This document shows positions 12,435 through 23,926 of a stretch of 64,000 bases of DNA, in pieces (the first letter of the stretch is position 1; every line of letters starts with the position of its first letter). The notes under the pieces are model-generated. The model ran no database searches. It was not told where the DNA came from and was given only the letters and a program-made list of their open reading frames with translations. A program made the position numbers and the translations under genes. This DNA comes from Adiantum capillus-veneris (Eukaryota > Streptophyta > Polypodiopsida > Polypodiales > Pteridaceae), in NCBI GenBank assembly GCA_014529385.2, contig CM043965.1:13786412-13850411 (forward strand), in the 5' to 3' direction.

Positions 12435-12453
12435 TCGCGCCGCTGCCGGGGAC
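12435..12453 (+). other. E2 primer-binding site, tRNA-Asp-like
   Basis: TCGCGCCGCTGCCGGGGAC follows the LTR by 1 bp. It differs from a tRNA-Asp 3' complement by a G-to-C change at its second base and a T-to-C change in the centre. It is equivalent to 5717-5735. Confidence 0.75.
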
Positions 12454-14271
12454 GAAAACCTTAGGTAGGTGACCGAGACTAATCCTTGAGGATTGGGATT
12501 TTTGGCTTGCCAAGAGTCTCGCTTTTCATTTAGATAGGATCAGAGGGTGGAGGACTCTCTAGGTCTTAGAGGAAGTCTATGAAGCGTGTGTCTGGCCTAG
12601 ATCCTTCGACTTAGGTAGATGAGGTAGACTTAGGTAGTTTTAGGTGGTAGTCGAGTTCTAGAGTAGGAGTTGGAGTGGTAGAAGCGGTTAGAGGAGAGTT
12701 TGAGAGTCCGGTGAGGCCAAAAAGAAACCAAAAACACCATTATCACCATTTCACATGATAGGTAGGAGTAGAGTAAGTAGGACATCATGATTCAGAATCT
12801 AGAGCATTTCATACATGAACACTTGCTTGGTAAAGTCATTACAAGTTTGTAAAAGACGCAAAAAGACGTAAAAGTGTGTTTGGAAGCCTAATTGAAGTCC
12901 AAAAGTTACTGTAAGTGTTTCTGATAGATCTACAGAGCATCAAGAGCATTCCTGTCAGAAAAAAATTTAATTTTAAGCCAAGAGACATCCTACGCATAGG
13001 ATGTCTACAGGCTAATCTGGGAGGAATTTTGGGATTTTGAGTTGACTAGTGTGTTCAGAAGGTAGAGTTTACCCTAATTTCAATTGGAAAGTGGAAATTT
13101 GACCATATCTTGACAGGATAAGGCCAGATAGACTGAAATTGCCGGACATCCTACCCAAATAGTGCCAAAACATTATTTTGAGACCAAAACCATAAGAAGG
13201 CTGCATGAGCATGTCTTGCATGATATATTGAGTGACTGAAAGGGGTTTCACCTCATTTGGGTGAGAAAATTGGATTCAAAGCGGACTTTAGCACTTTTGA
13301 CTGAAAAAGGCAAGAACAGCTGAAATTTGGGACTTTTGGCATCCAAACCAAAATCTAAGCATACGACTGGGTTACCGACATCAAGAGGAAGCTATGGGAC
13401 AAGTCTGGGGTCAAACAGGCCAAATAGACATCCTATGCGTAAGATGTCTTTTGAGTGATTTTGGACTCCAAACTGAATTTTGAGTATACCAAAGTGATCA
13501 GCAACTCAAGGGGAGCCTAGGCTTTGAGTTTGAAGCCACTCTGATGAAAAATACATCCTACGTGTAGGATGTCTAATGCAAGAAAATGAAGCCATACTTT
13601 GACTTTAAGCATAGTAAGGTGTTATATAGCCTAAGGCAAGCCTCCTAGTCAATTTTGGTCCAATTTGGAGTTGATTAGACTGATCAATATCAGCAACAGG
13701 CTGTCGGAATAGATTTCTGACTCATTGACCAGCTAATAGGTGTCCAAATCAAAAATTCAAAGCAGATGTAGGCTCAACACAACAAGGGGAAACAACAGTG
13801 CAAAAATTCACGCAAAACACAGCAGGAGACATCCTACGCGTAGGATGTCTATTGGGGCATACTGCAAAGAAAATTTGACCTGGCATAGACAGTGAGATTC
13901 CATTTGGCTTAAGGGTTCCAAAACTTCTTTCAGAAGTTATTTTGGACCTTGTTTGCCCATTGACGAAGCAAAGATTGAATTCAGACTTTTTCGCGTAAAT
14001 TGACCAACATCTAAGGGTAGTACTGTTTCAGGTTAGCAGACCTAATCCAGAACATCAGCAGTGTATAAGATATAGTAGTGGTTGAGATTAATTCTCCAGT
14101 TATACCAATCATTACTAAGATAACCTCTAGCAGATAAATGCTTTGATTCGATTGCCGAAATTAAAATGCTTGTGTACAGGTATATTCAGCAACAAAGCAA
14201 GAAGTTGTGCAGAAACTGAGTCTTTGCCAGGTGAGTGGTTGGATTTTTGATAAATTACATTGATAAGTTTG
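12454..14271 (+). other. E2 untranslated leader
   Basis: About 1.8 kb without supported ORFs, collinear with the E1 leader. It holds four full palindromes and a half site near 13144. No splice signals or other RNA genes could be supported. Confidence 0.7.
12983..13850. repeat. Four dispersed 24-bp palindromes in E2 leader
   Basis: Copies lie at 12983-13006 (centre GCAT), 13426-13449, 13551-13574 and 13827-13850 (perfect). Spacings are 443, 125 and 276 bp, matching E1. Several copies have one mutated base, but the outer ACATCCTA and its complement are largely kept. Confidence 0.95.
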
Positions 14272-17200
14272 ATGAATTTAAGATCAGGAAGATACATTGT
14301 TAGAGACCAGAAGGTGGTAGGTGACCAAGGTAGCTTAGTGTCCACCGAAGAGAGTGTAACTCAGGCAAGGCTAGTAGACCCGCTAGCACCGATTATTGAG
14401 GAAGGTAGTGATACTGACACTTCTTCAGAAAAATCTTTCTTCATGATGGGTAGTCAACAGCTAGGAGGTTTCACCTATGATGGACCTATGCGAGGAGGAA
14501 GCACCTCCCAAAATCCTTTGAATGATTTCAAACTCACAGTGATCTTCTTAAAGGGAACAAACTCGAGAGGAGCCCTAGTCTATTCTGACTATCGAGGCCG
14601 CAAGTGCATTTGTATCGAAGAGAGGCCAGCTCAAAGATTGGAGATAATATGAGTGTATGATGATGGATATAGATTCCGAGACGAAAAGGGGAACCACTAT
14701 TTAATAGTTAGTAACCCTGAAGATTACAACAGATATGGAGATAACGTGGCGAAAGGGAAAATGGTTTCAGAAGCTCAAGAACCGCCACCAAACATTGATC
14801 GGCCCGGAGCTATTTTTATGTATGATAAGAAAACAACCAAGGTTCCAACTTATAACGAGAACGTGGGAATCTACAAGCATGAGAGTGAGGGTATAGTCTC
14901 TTACTTTCGCAGCAAAGAACCATACGTAAATGAATTAAGCAAAGACAAGGTTCTTTACTTATTCTCTTATGAAACTGCTACGGGGAAGGGTATAGTTTTT
15001 GTTGATAGATACGGGCAAGAATACCAACGTATTCTCCAAGAGGAGGTAGAGAGGGCAACAGGTCCAGGAGCATCAGCATATGCCCCTGAGGAAGTGCCAA
15101 GAGCCACCTACACCCCAAGCAAGTCAACGAATCCTTTTTCAGATGAGTATGACGCAACCTCACATTCCAGCCGACCACAGCATTCAATAACCAAGACCAA
15201 CCAGCAAACCAGCCATCATTGCAGGCATGGCTTCGACAGAGTGCAACAATGGAACCAGACCAAAACCAAGATGGTTATCAAGCCGCACGAGGGCTCAGGG
15301 ATTTGCAAAAACCACCACTCTATTCAAGGTATCAGGCAGAGAGTAAACCAAAGACTCAAGGGTCAACAGAGCCTGGAGGACCACCCATAGAACGAGTTCG
15401 AAGAGAAGAACCACCTCCAACGAGAACCGTTAGAAATTATGGCTTAGGAGCACCATTGGGAGAGGAATCAGCCTATTACAGAAGGACTGAGGAGGTATAT
15501 CGATTAGGACGGGGTGATCCAATGATGAGGTTTGTAGACCATCGCAGAATTAGACCCTCTCAAGTGCAAAAATGGGTAAACAAGAACTACACAGGAAGCA
15601 GAGACCCAAGAGATCATGTAGCAGCCTTTGTGCGCGTAATTAGAGCTGAAGAGGTGTTAGATTTTCCTACCCAATTTGCAGGGTTTGTACTAACCCTGGA
15701 GGATGATGCTGCCACTTGGTTTGACTCTGTGGAGCGTAGAGACTTTGAGTCGATGGAGGAAGTGTTTGACGAGTTTATTGAGGAATTCTCACAAAGGGGG
15801 ATAGCTCATAATACCGTCTCACAGATCCATAAATTCAAACAGAAAGATGGAGAATCTGTACGAAAAGCAGCCCTAAGACTAAAAAGATATGTTAAGCTCT
15901 GTCCTGTTGAAGAACTGCCAACTCAGTCCAGACTTATGTTGATATTCATCCAAGGACTAAGGAATGCAGATCTCCAGAAAGACTTACATATGAAGAGGAG
16001 CACGACGTTGAATGAGTTGACCAAGGAAGCTTTGTACCTTGTGGACAATTGTCGGTCTACAAAGAAGGGGAGTTCAAGGACCTTGATGACGATTCGTCTT
16101 CACAGCAAAGTGGAAGCAAGATTTCTAAGACAGCACCGAAAGGAGAAGTAGCGGTAAACCAGGAGCAGCTTGTAGATGAAGTGCTAAAAAAGATCAATTT
16201 GTACGCCAAATCCCAGGCTAAACATCCCAAGTGGTGTGCTATTGAACAAAAATGGACAAACCATGGGACCGAGGAATGTTATTATAACAAGGTATATTTG
16301 AGAGAGAGACCTTACGCTCCTCAAGCTCCAATAGCTTCCCCTCAAGTTCCACCGATGCCTAGATATCAAGCAGGCAATTTACCAGGACCTGTAGGGGTAG
16401 AAAGACCACAACCGGTGTTGGGGCAACAACCACCCCTACCAGGATTACTACCAGTTGGTATAAGATACACACCAACAGTAATTGAATCAGAGGAGAAGGC
16501 TTTGGTGCCTATGCATGCATATTATGAAGATCCCAATTGATATGAAGCAAACCCTGTCTATTATCCACCGGAAGAACCCTCGACACCAGAACCATGGAGC
16601 ATGATAGGAAATCAAGGACCACCAACTGCTACACAGGCAACAGGAGAAGGAAGATATAGCCTAGATGAACGAACACTGATGTTCATAGCCAATGGAGGCA
16701 TGGGCAGACAGAGGCATGCTTACCAACAAAGAGGAGCTCAAGGAGCACCTCAACAACCCAAGGGACCCTGCTACAAGTGTGGTGGAGACCATTGGCTGAG
16801 AGACTGTCCTCATGATGAAATCATTAGAGTCAATTCGTATTGCCAAGAATGTGGAATTACTCATTTGATTCCCGATTGCCCTAAAAACCTAAGCAAAGGA
16901 GCAAAAATCAACTTGAACATGTTAGAAACAGTACTTTCCAGTGGAGGATCGGAAAATGAAACAATCATTCCTATTTAGGCGGTAACACGAGCCCAAGCTC
17001 AAAGAAGGACGAATGAACCCATAGTTGAAGAACCAAAAACCGATGCCCAAAGTTCAGAAACGAAAAATCAAAGAAGCACTTGGAAAGCTAGAAAGGCGCG
17101 TAGGAAAGCCAGGAAAGAACGAGAACAAACAGCTCTATCCGAGAAGTTGAAACATACAAAAGACAGATTGGAGCGGTTAGAGGATCTAGCTAGCTTAAGC

Positions 17201-17920
17201 TCACACACCACAACAACCATAGCACCCAAGGAAATAGCAAAGCCCAAAAGTGCAGGATCAGGAGGATCTGTACTGGCAGACAAGGTAAATGAGCAGTTGG
17301 ATGCGCTTCTAAAAGCTTATGAAGCTCGACTTAAAAAGAACCAAACCCAGGAGCAAATGTAGATGACTTATCCATATGCAAAAATAAAAAAACAGAGGTT
17401 GGATATGTGTAAAACGATGATCGAAACGGCTCAGTCATTGATGGAAGACCCGCTGGGTAAACCTGCAAATTGGGAGCCACCAGCCCCAACCCCTATCCAA
17501 CCAACTTTAGAGAAACATTCGGAAACAAAGGAAAGACTCACTAATGCCTATGAGTCCATAGGAGAGCCTATCATAGTGCCAAATACCACCGATGGGGCAA
17601 GTGACGGGTTCCAGCCTAAAATATTGGCAGAAATGGGTAAGGACTGTAACGGTCTAGACGATCTGTGGAAGCAAATCCGAGAGGCCAACGAGACTAACAG
17701 GATGAGTAACCACATGAATAGCACGAGAAAAGAAAAGAATGTGATCTTATCTCCTATTGAAGAATTTGAGACAAGGTCGCAAATGAACTTTGAGATACAT
17801 TCACAAGGGGGAGACCAAGGATCAATTAGTTCGGGGCATAGCCAACCAGACTCGTTGAGAACTTTAGCCTCTTACCTGGGAGAGTACGAAGCCAAGTCGG
17901 AAGTGAGAGCAATCCCATAT
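14272..17920 (+). pseudogene. gag: E2 gag and gag-pol linker
   Basis: It starts at ATG 14272 (MNLRSGRYIV). Read through a TGA (14650), a frameshift near 15190 and another near 16050, it gives a Gag of about 900 residues. The capsid-like core lies around 15590-15900 (RDPRDHVAAFVRVI, DDAATWFD). A Pro/Gln-rich spacer follows, then a nonsense TGA at 16538, then two zinc knuckles around 16770-16885 (CYKCGGDHWLRDC and CQECGITHLIPDC), both CX2CX3HX4C, one residue shorter than the usual CX2CX4HX4C. A basic, coiled-coil-like segment (LKHTKDRLERLEDLASL) and an acidic linker lead towards protease 1. In E1 the equivalent gene is split by E2. Confidence 0.9.
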
Positions 17921-17935
17921 TAAAGAATTTCTTCT

Positions 17936-18922
17936 AACAAGGTGATGGATTCGCAATGATTGATTGAGTTGTTATCCACCCCGGTAGCATGCACAATCAC
18001 ATTAGCAGAACTCCTAAGGTTAAGGCCAAACATGTGGACCACAGTAGGAAAATGCCTAGAAAAATTTGGAGTGAAAGACCCCACCTTAAAGCTACAAGAA
18101 GGGATCAGAGAGTTGGACAGGCCTCAACTAAACACTAGGCCAGTACCATTGAATAAGGTTGGAGAATATTGCGAGGGAGAAGACGGAAACACCACTCTAC
18201 CGGTAGAATTCCAAGGAGTAGTTTCCAAAGCTATTCTTGACAGTGGAGCGGGAGTTTCTATCGCCACCAAGGAAATCTGGAAAAAATGGAAAAAAACAGC
18301 TTTGAGGGCTACCAGAATGAAACTGCAATTGGCAAATGGGTTCATGGAGAAGCCTCTAGGACTCTTAGAAAAAGTGATTGTCACTTCGTGCGGAATCGAA
18401 TATGAGCATACATTTGCAATAATCGATTTCGACAAAAAGAATAATTATGAGATCATCTTGGGACGACCATTCATGCGACAATTGAAGATGGTCCAAGATT
18501 GGGGTTATGACCACATATACCTCAGACATGGCGACACAACAACCAAAATACACTTGAAAGATCATAGTTACAAAGATGTGAACCAAACACCTTTGGAAGA
18601 GTTTGATTCGGCTACAGTAGCACGATCAGAACTACCAGCATGGTTAGGGCAACCAAAAGAGCTATGGATGTGTGGAGCTTCACACTGTGGAAGCTTAAGA
18701 AGAGAGGAATGCGTCTTAGAAAGAGCAATTGAGGACAAGGAGTATATTCCGGAACCTTTCCCTGAAGATGCCTTGGAACCCCTAGAATGGGAACACATAC
18801 TAGCAACATTGGATGTCTGTACCATTGCCAACAGTCCAACAACGAAATTTTGCGATAAGGATGGCTATGATGTGTTACCCTATTACATGGTAAGCGTTAT
18901 ACCAGAAAAAGAGATAGTATAA
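17936..18922 (+). pseudogene. E2 protease 1 (retropepsin upstream of RT)
   Basis: After a TGA at 17957 the frame is open for 320 codons from about 17960 to the TAA at 18920. The aspartic protease active site is AILDSGAGVSIATKEIW with DSGA at 18239-18250. The second half of the fold is marked by NNYEIILGRPFMRQLKMVQ. This is the expected OTA protease position. It would cut Gag-Pol. The catalytic Asp is intact here and in E1 (DSGA at 32135-32146). Confidence 0.9.
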
Positions 18923-19640
18923 CCACCAGAACAAGAAGAGTTTTACAACTCCTCTGAACGTTTGGAAGTAAATGATTATGCAGATAATGAGTGTTCAGAC
19001 ACATCAAGTGAGCATGGAAATGAAACCGAGAATATCAAATATTATGATTTTGCTAATCAACACCCTAGACGCCAAGAACTCTATAGGAGGAAACGAGCAG
19101 GAAACAAAGCGAGAGAGAACATGATGCCCAGGATAAAAGGTAAAACTCACTATTTGATGCTTGTAAAAGCAAAGGATTGTGTAAAAGATCAAATATCAGG
19201 AAGATTCTCAAAAAATCGAAAAGAAAAACGCGAGAGGAAATAAAACAGGTACGAAAATCTAAAACCGAACCAAAATCACAAAAATCCCAAAAATCAAAAA
19301 AATCAAAAAAAGAAACAACAAAAGACCAAGAGTTGACCAAACTGGAGCGTAAACAGAAATACCAAGAACTGAAACGGTCTTTGAGAGAGATATGGACTAC
19401 TGAAGAAGATAGTGATGGTAAAGGGGAGTCAGAAAAGGGGAACATGAATGTACCATCCCACTATTGGAAATTTACTATCCAGGACAGAAAAATCATAATG
19501 ACACCACCAGTCAGGGAAAGAACCAACCAAGAATCTTACGATGGGCCTGAAAATGCAAAAAAGATAGACCTCGCAGAACCAGGTGAAAAGCCTCATCCGG
19601 TCTATATAGCTAACGATTTAGAGCCTGAGGAGGAATAACA
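18923..19640 (+). pseudogene. E2 charged linker between protease 1 and RT
   Basis: The frames at 18962-19243 and 19177-19638 overlap with a frameshift near 19180. The peptide is very rich in Lys, Glu and Ser (KKSKRKTREEIKQVRKSK) with no recognised domain. E1 has lost about 765 bp of this region by a deletion at about 32720. Confidence 0.7.
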
Positions 19641-21015
19641 GCTAACACAACTTCTCAAGAAGTATAAAGATGTGTTCGCTTGGTCCTATAAAGACCTCAA
19701 AGGAGTTGATCCATTGATATGCCAACATACAATTCCTTTGAAATCGGATGCAAAACCTAGCAAACAACGTCCTTATACATATAATGACACATTTGCTAAA
19801 CGAATCAAAGAAGAGATTGATAAACTAATGGAAGCTGAATTCATCTATGAGATTGAACATACAGATTGGGTGTCACCCATTGTGGTAGTTCCCAAAAAGA
19901 ATGGAAAATTGCGAGTGTGTGTAAACCTGAAGAAGGTGAATGCAGCAACCATAAGGGATAATTATCCATTGCCAATCACAGAACATGTACTTGAGCGAGT
20001 GGCCGGGAAACGGGCTTATTCCTTTCTGGATGGGTTTTCAGAATACAACCAACTGGCAATAGTAAGGGAGGATCAACACAAAACAGCGTTTGCCACAGAA
20101 TGGGGGATTTATGCGTATCGAGTTATGCCATTTGGCTTAACTAATGCACCAGCCACTTTCCAAAGGTTAATGACTCACGCATTCAAGGAATACCTAAGAA
20201 TATTCTTAGAAATTTACCTGGATGACCTGTGTGTACACTCTCTCCTACGAGAGGAACATATTGACCATTTGCAAAAGGTCTTTGAAAAGTGCAGGACATA
20301 TCGAATCTGTCTTAACCCGGAAAAGTGTGTATTCATGGTTAAGCAAGGCAGAATCTTAGGACACATTGTCTCAAGAAATGGCATAACCACAGACCTAGAC
20401 AAAGTTAAAGTCATTGTAGACCTACCCAAGCCTACTAATGCGAAACAAGTGCAATCCTTCATGGGACACTGCGGATATTATCGAAGATTCATATACATGT
20501 ATGCGGTTATCGCACAACCTCTATATTGTTTGCTAGTCAATTTCCAGTGGACCGAGGAGTGTGAAACTTCATTCCAAAAGCTAAAGGAAAACCTTATATC
20601 AGCACCTGTACTAAAGGCACCAGATTGGGAAAAGATATTCCATGTGCACATTGATGCTTCAGCATATGCCATTGGAAGTATTCTAGCTCAACCTGGAGAC
20701 AGAACAATGGATTTTCCGGTGTGCTATGCGAGCCGATAGCTAAACAGTGCAGAAAATAACTACACAACCACCGAGCGGGAAGGGTTAGGAATGATTTATG
20801 CTGTAAAGAAATTTTGGCATTATTTGCTTGCAAACAAATTTGTGTTCTTCACATATCATCAAGCTCTTTTGTAACTAGTAAATAAACCTTGCAATACAAG
20901 GAGAATCGTACGCTGGTTTATTATATTGCTAGAATTTGACTTCACAGTGGTGGTCAAAAAGGGTAAAACCCATCTACGAGCGGATCATCTTTCAAGGATA
21001 CACAACGGGGAAGCT
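19641..21015 (+). pseudogene. pol: E2 reverse transcriptase and RNase H
   Basis: The RT fingers and palm are clear: [63 protein letters not shown] and the catalytic IYLDDLCVHS (YLDD at 20215-20226). The thumb and connection region reads KQVQSFMGHCGYYRRFI. RNase H begins near 20641 with FHVHIDASAYAIGSILAQP. A TAG ends the frame at 20737-20739 and a TAA lies near 20872. The end reads FDFTVVVKKGKTHLRADHLSR. The family signatures are those of plant Ty3/gypsy OTA elements. It makes and processes element cDNA; this copy is disrupted. Confidence 0.93.
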
Positions 21016-21169
21016 CCTGAAGGAGTAGATGATGACATACCAGATGCTTATCTTTTCAACATTGAGATGGTATCCAAATGGTCTCAGGAAATTGTTAGCA
21101 TTCTTTCCTTTGGAAGTAGGTTTGATAATACGGAATGTAGATCCAAACAAAAAACTTCCAGTTGATAGC

Positions 21170-22720
21170 AGGACGGCTGTATCATCTTGGATCGGACCTA
21201 ATCCTACGATTATGTATACATCCGGAATAATTCGAGTGCTACCTTAAAGAGGCACATCTCCAGGGTTGTGCATTTCATTGTTCAACAGTGAAGACACACC
21301 AGAGACTGAAACAGTTAGGGGTTTATTGGACAACTATGTATGTGGACACACATTCTTATGTTACCAATTGTACTATATGTAGTGCCAAACGACCAGTGGA
21401 TCACGCAACTTTGTTTCAGGTAAACATAGCACCTGCATGGAGTCAATATATCATTGACTTCTTAACCACCAGGACGTTCCCTGAGAAAATCACAAGAGCA
21501 CGAAAAAAAGCTATAGAGCTGGAAGCTCGTGACTTTCAGTTAATGGGGAACCAACTCTATAAGCGAGGTAAGGACAATCAACTTAGAATCTGTGCAAGTG
21601 AAAGCGAATACTTGCTGATTCAAGAACATGCACATAGCGGAATAAGTGGAGGCCATTTTTCGGACAATAATACGGCAAAAATTGTCTTAACCGCAGGAAT
21701 TTGGTGGCCTACATTGCACATGGATGCTGAAGAGTTTGTAAAGCGTTGTGACGCATGTCAACGCACCAAGGTGCCAATAAAAAGAGATGAGATGCCATTA
21801 CGGCCAATGATGGGAGCAAGAGCATTTGCAAAATGGGGCATTGATTTTGTGGGACCTATATCACCTCCTGTATATCGCACCCATACCCAATATATCATTG
21901 TGTCCACAGACTATCTCACAAAATGGGTCAAAGCCAAAGCAACACAAAAAGCTAATGCACGCACCACGGCACAATTTTTGTATGAGAATGTTTTTGTACG
22001 TTACGGGTTACCAATAGAAATTGTCAGTGACCGTGGAACACATTTTCTCAATGAAGTCATTGAATATCTGCTAGAGGAATTCATGGTCATACATAGGAAA
22101 TCCGCAGCATACCATCCACAGGCCAATGGACAAGCTGACGCCACTAATAAAACACTATGCACGGTTCTCACTAAAATAGTGTCAGAATCAAGAACAGATT
22201 GGGATCAGCAGCTACACTCAACACTATGGGCATACAGGGTAGCTTACAAAACATCAATCGGAACAACACCATACAACATGGTGTTTGGCCTAAATGCTAT
22301 ACTACCCATAGAGTTTTTAATTCCAACTCTACGAGTAGCAAAAAGCTTAGAATGGATAGGGCATGAGCTCTCTTCAAGAATTGATGATCTTGAAAAGCTA
22401 GATGAACTACGCTTACAAGCTGTCGCTTCAATCTATGCTAAAAAGAGAAGACAAAAAGAATTTTTTGACAAACATGTGCGTACCAAAGAATTTAAAACAG
22501 GCGATTACGTACTTGTTTATACCTTGAAGCAACATGCCAAGAAACTTAAAAAGCGAGAAATGGGACCATTTGTGATTAGTGATCTATCACAAAGTGGAGC
22601 TGTCAATCTTGCTACATTAGCAAGTGAAGAAATGCCAAACTGGATTAGTGGATGTCGACTGAGGAGGTATCATCTACCACTCACACAGAAAATGCTCCAA
22701 CAAATTCATCAAGGAAAACA
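21170..22720 (+). pseudogene. int: E2 integrase with two tandem HHCC zinc modules
   Basis: The first zinc module spans 21255-21380 (His-X6-His ... CTIC). The second spans 21633-21758 (HSGISGGH ... CDAC). They are exactly 378 bp apart. The core follows: GIDFVGPI (Asp codon 21843-21845) and IVSDRGTHF (Asp 22029-22031). The third catalytic position, 36 codons on (22137-22139), is Asp instead of Glu. The C-terminal domain has FKTGDYVLVYTLKQHAKKLK and GPFVISDL. A frameshift lies before 21288. Canonical Ty3 integrases have one HHCC module, so the duplication is notable and is shared with E1. Confidence 0.9.
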
Positions 22721-23926
22721 AAGAATGAAAGAAAAACAGAGAGTACGGGAGGAAGCTCAAGCCGAAGCACAAGAACGCATTGCAAAAAGACAGCTTTTGC
22801 GACAACAACAACAAAGTGGACCACCATTGCGAATCAATGCCATTCGACTGACGAAGTTGGAGGAGGAAACAGTGGAGCCAATAATTGCGGTCAAAGTGGG
22901 CAGCAATCAAGTTGAATCAACAGCCTTGCTTAATTCGGGTGCTCAAGCAAATTTGATCTCTTACGGATTATACTAACAGCTCAAAGTCGCAGGTCAACTT
23001 CATCCTACTCCTCAAGTGTTGGAAAGTAGCACATCACAACCATTGAAAACATTGGGATGGACTATATTGTATGTACAGATACATCATTATATTTACCCAC
23101 AGAAATTCTATGTGGTGACAGATGAAAGCACACAACACCAAATGATGATGGGGCAACCTTGGAAAAAAAAGTACAATGTGCAGATAGATTGGAAAGCAAA
23201 GGCAGTCAAAATTCAGCATGCATACGAACAACAGGTGATAGCTTTTGCTCAGCAATGCAAGCATGATCAACTGCAAGCCATGCAATCACTAGAAACAAAG
23301 CCAAAAGATCAAATGCCATTAAAGAACAACATGATACACGAGACAAACAATCAGGTAAAAGCCAACCATGCTAATTACAGACATATGAAGTCACCGGCCG
23401 CAATGCAAAGATCTAGGTTACCAACACAAGGAAAACAAGTATGGATGCGGAAGGATAGAAACGCCATGGCGGACAAGCAACAATGCAACAAAAGGATTCC
23501 ACCGAAGCAGCAGGTTAAACCACAAACCAAGGTCATAAAACAGATATGGGTCCCAAAGAAAATTCTTAGCCATATCCAAAAGGAACTCCCTTCAGTACAA
23601 GCAACAACGGAAAGCAGACAACTGCATTTCAAAAAGGAAAACCGACATATGTGGATGCCAATAAAAGACAAACCAGTGGCAAACAAGAAAGTGCTAAACC
23701 ATCTACAAAAACCGGCAGCAACAAAATACCAATGGAAAGCAAAGGCAATACGGCCCATAGCCATTACGGCCCAACCAATTCTATATCCTTAGAAACAGCT
23801 ACGACTCCATCAACAGTGTCGGCAACGCAATTGCCTTTTGCAAAAAAGATAATTAAACAGACAGCAGTAGAGTTACAGCTGTTACTTGCCAAGAAAGAAA
23901 AAAACCTTGACGGCGAATGCCAATAA
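22721..23926 (+). pseudogene. E2 second retropepsin-like domain and basic tail, downstream of integrase
   Basis: The frame continues from integrase through a Gln/Arg/Glu-rich helix (KQRMKEKQRVREEAQAEAQE) into a second aspartic protease-like fold: EPIIAVKVGSNQV, ALLNSGAQANLIS (22932-22943 encodes NSGA, the catalytic Asp being Asn here) and MMMGQPWKKKYNVQIDW. In E1 the same site is DSGA. A TAA at 22974-22976 interrupts it. A Lys/Gln-rich tail with repeated W-x-P/R-K motifs (QVWMRK, QIWVPKK, MWMPIK) follows. After a frameshift near 23770 it ends LQLLLAKK...CQ at 23926. Plant gypsy elements normally carry a single protease upstream of RT. Confidence 0.85.
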
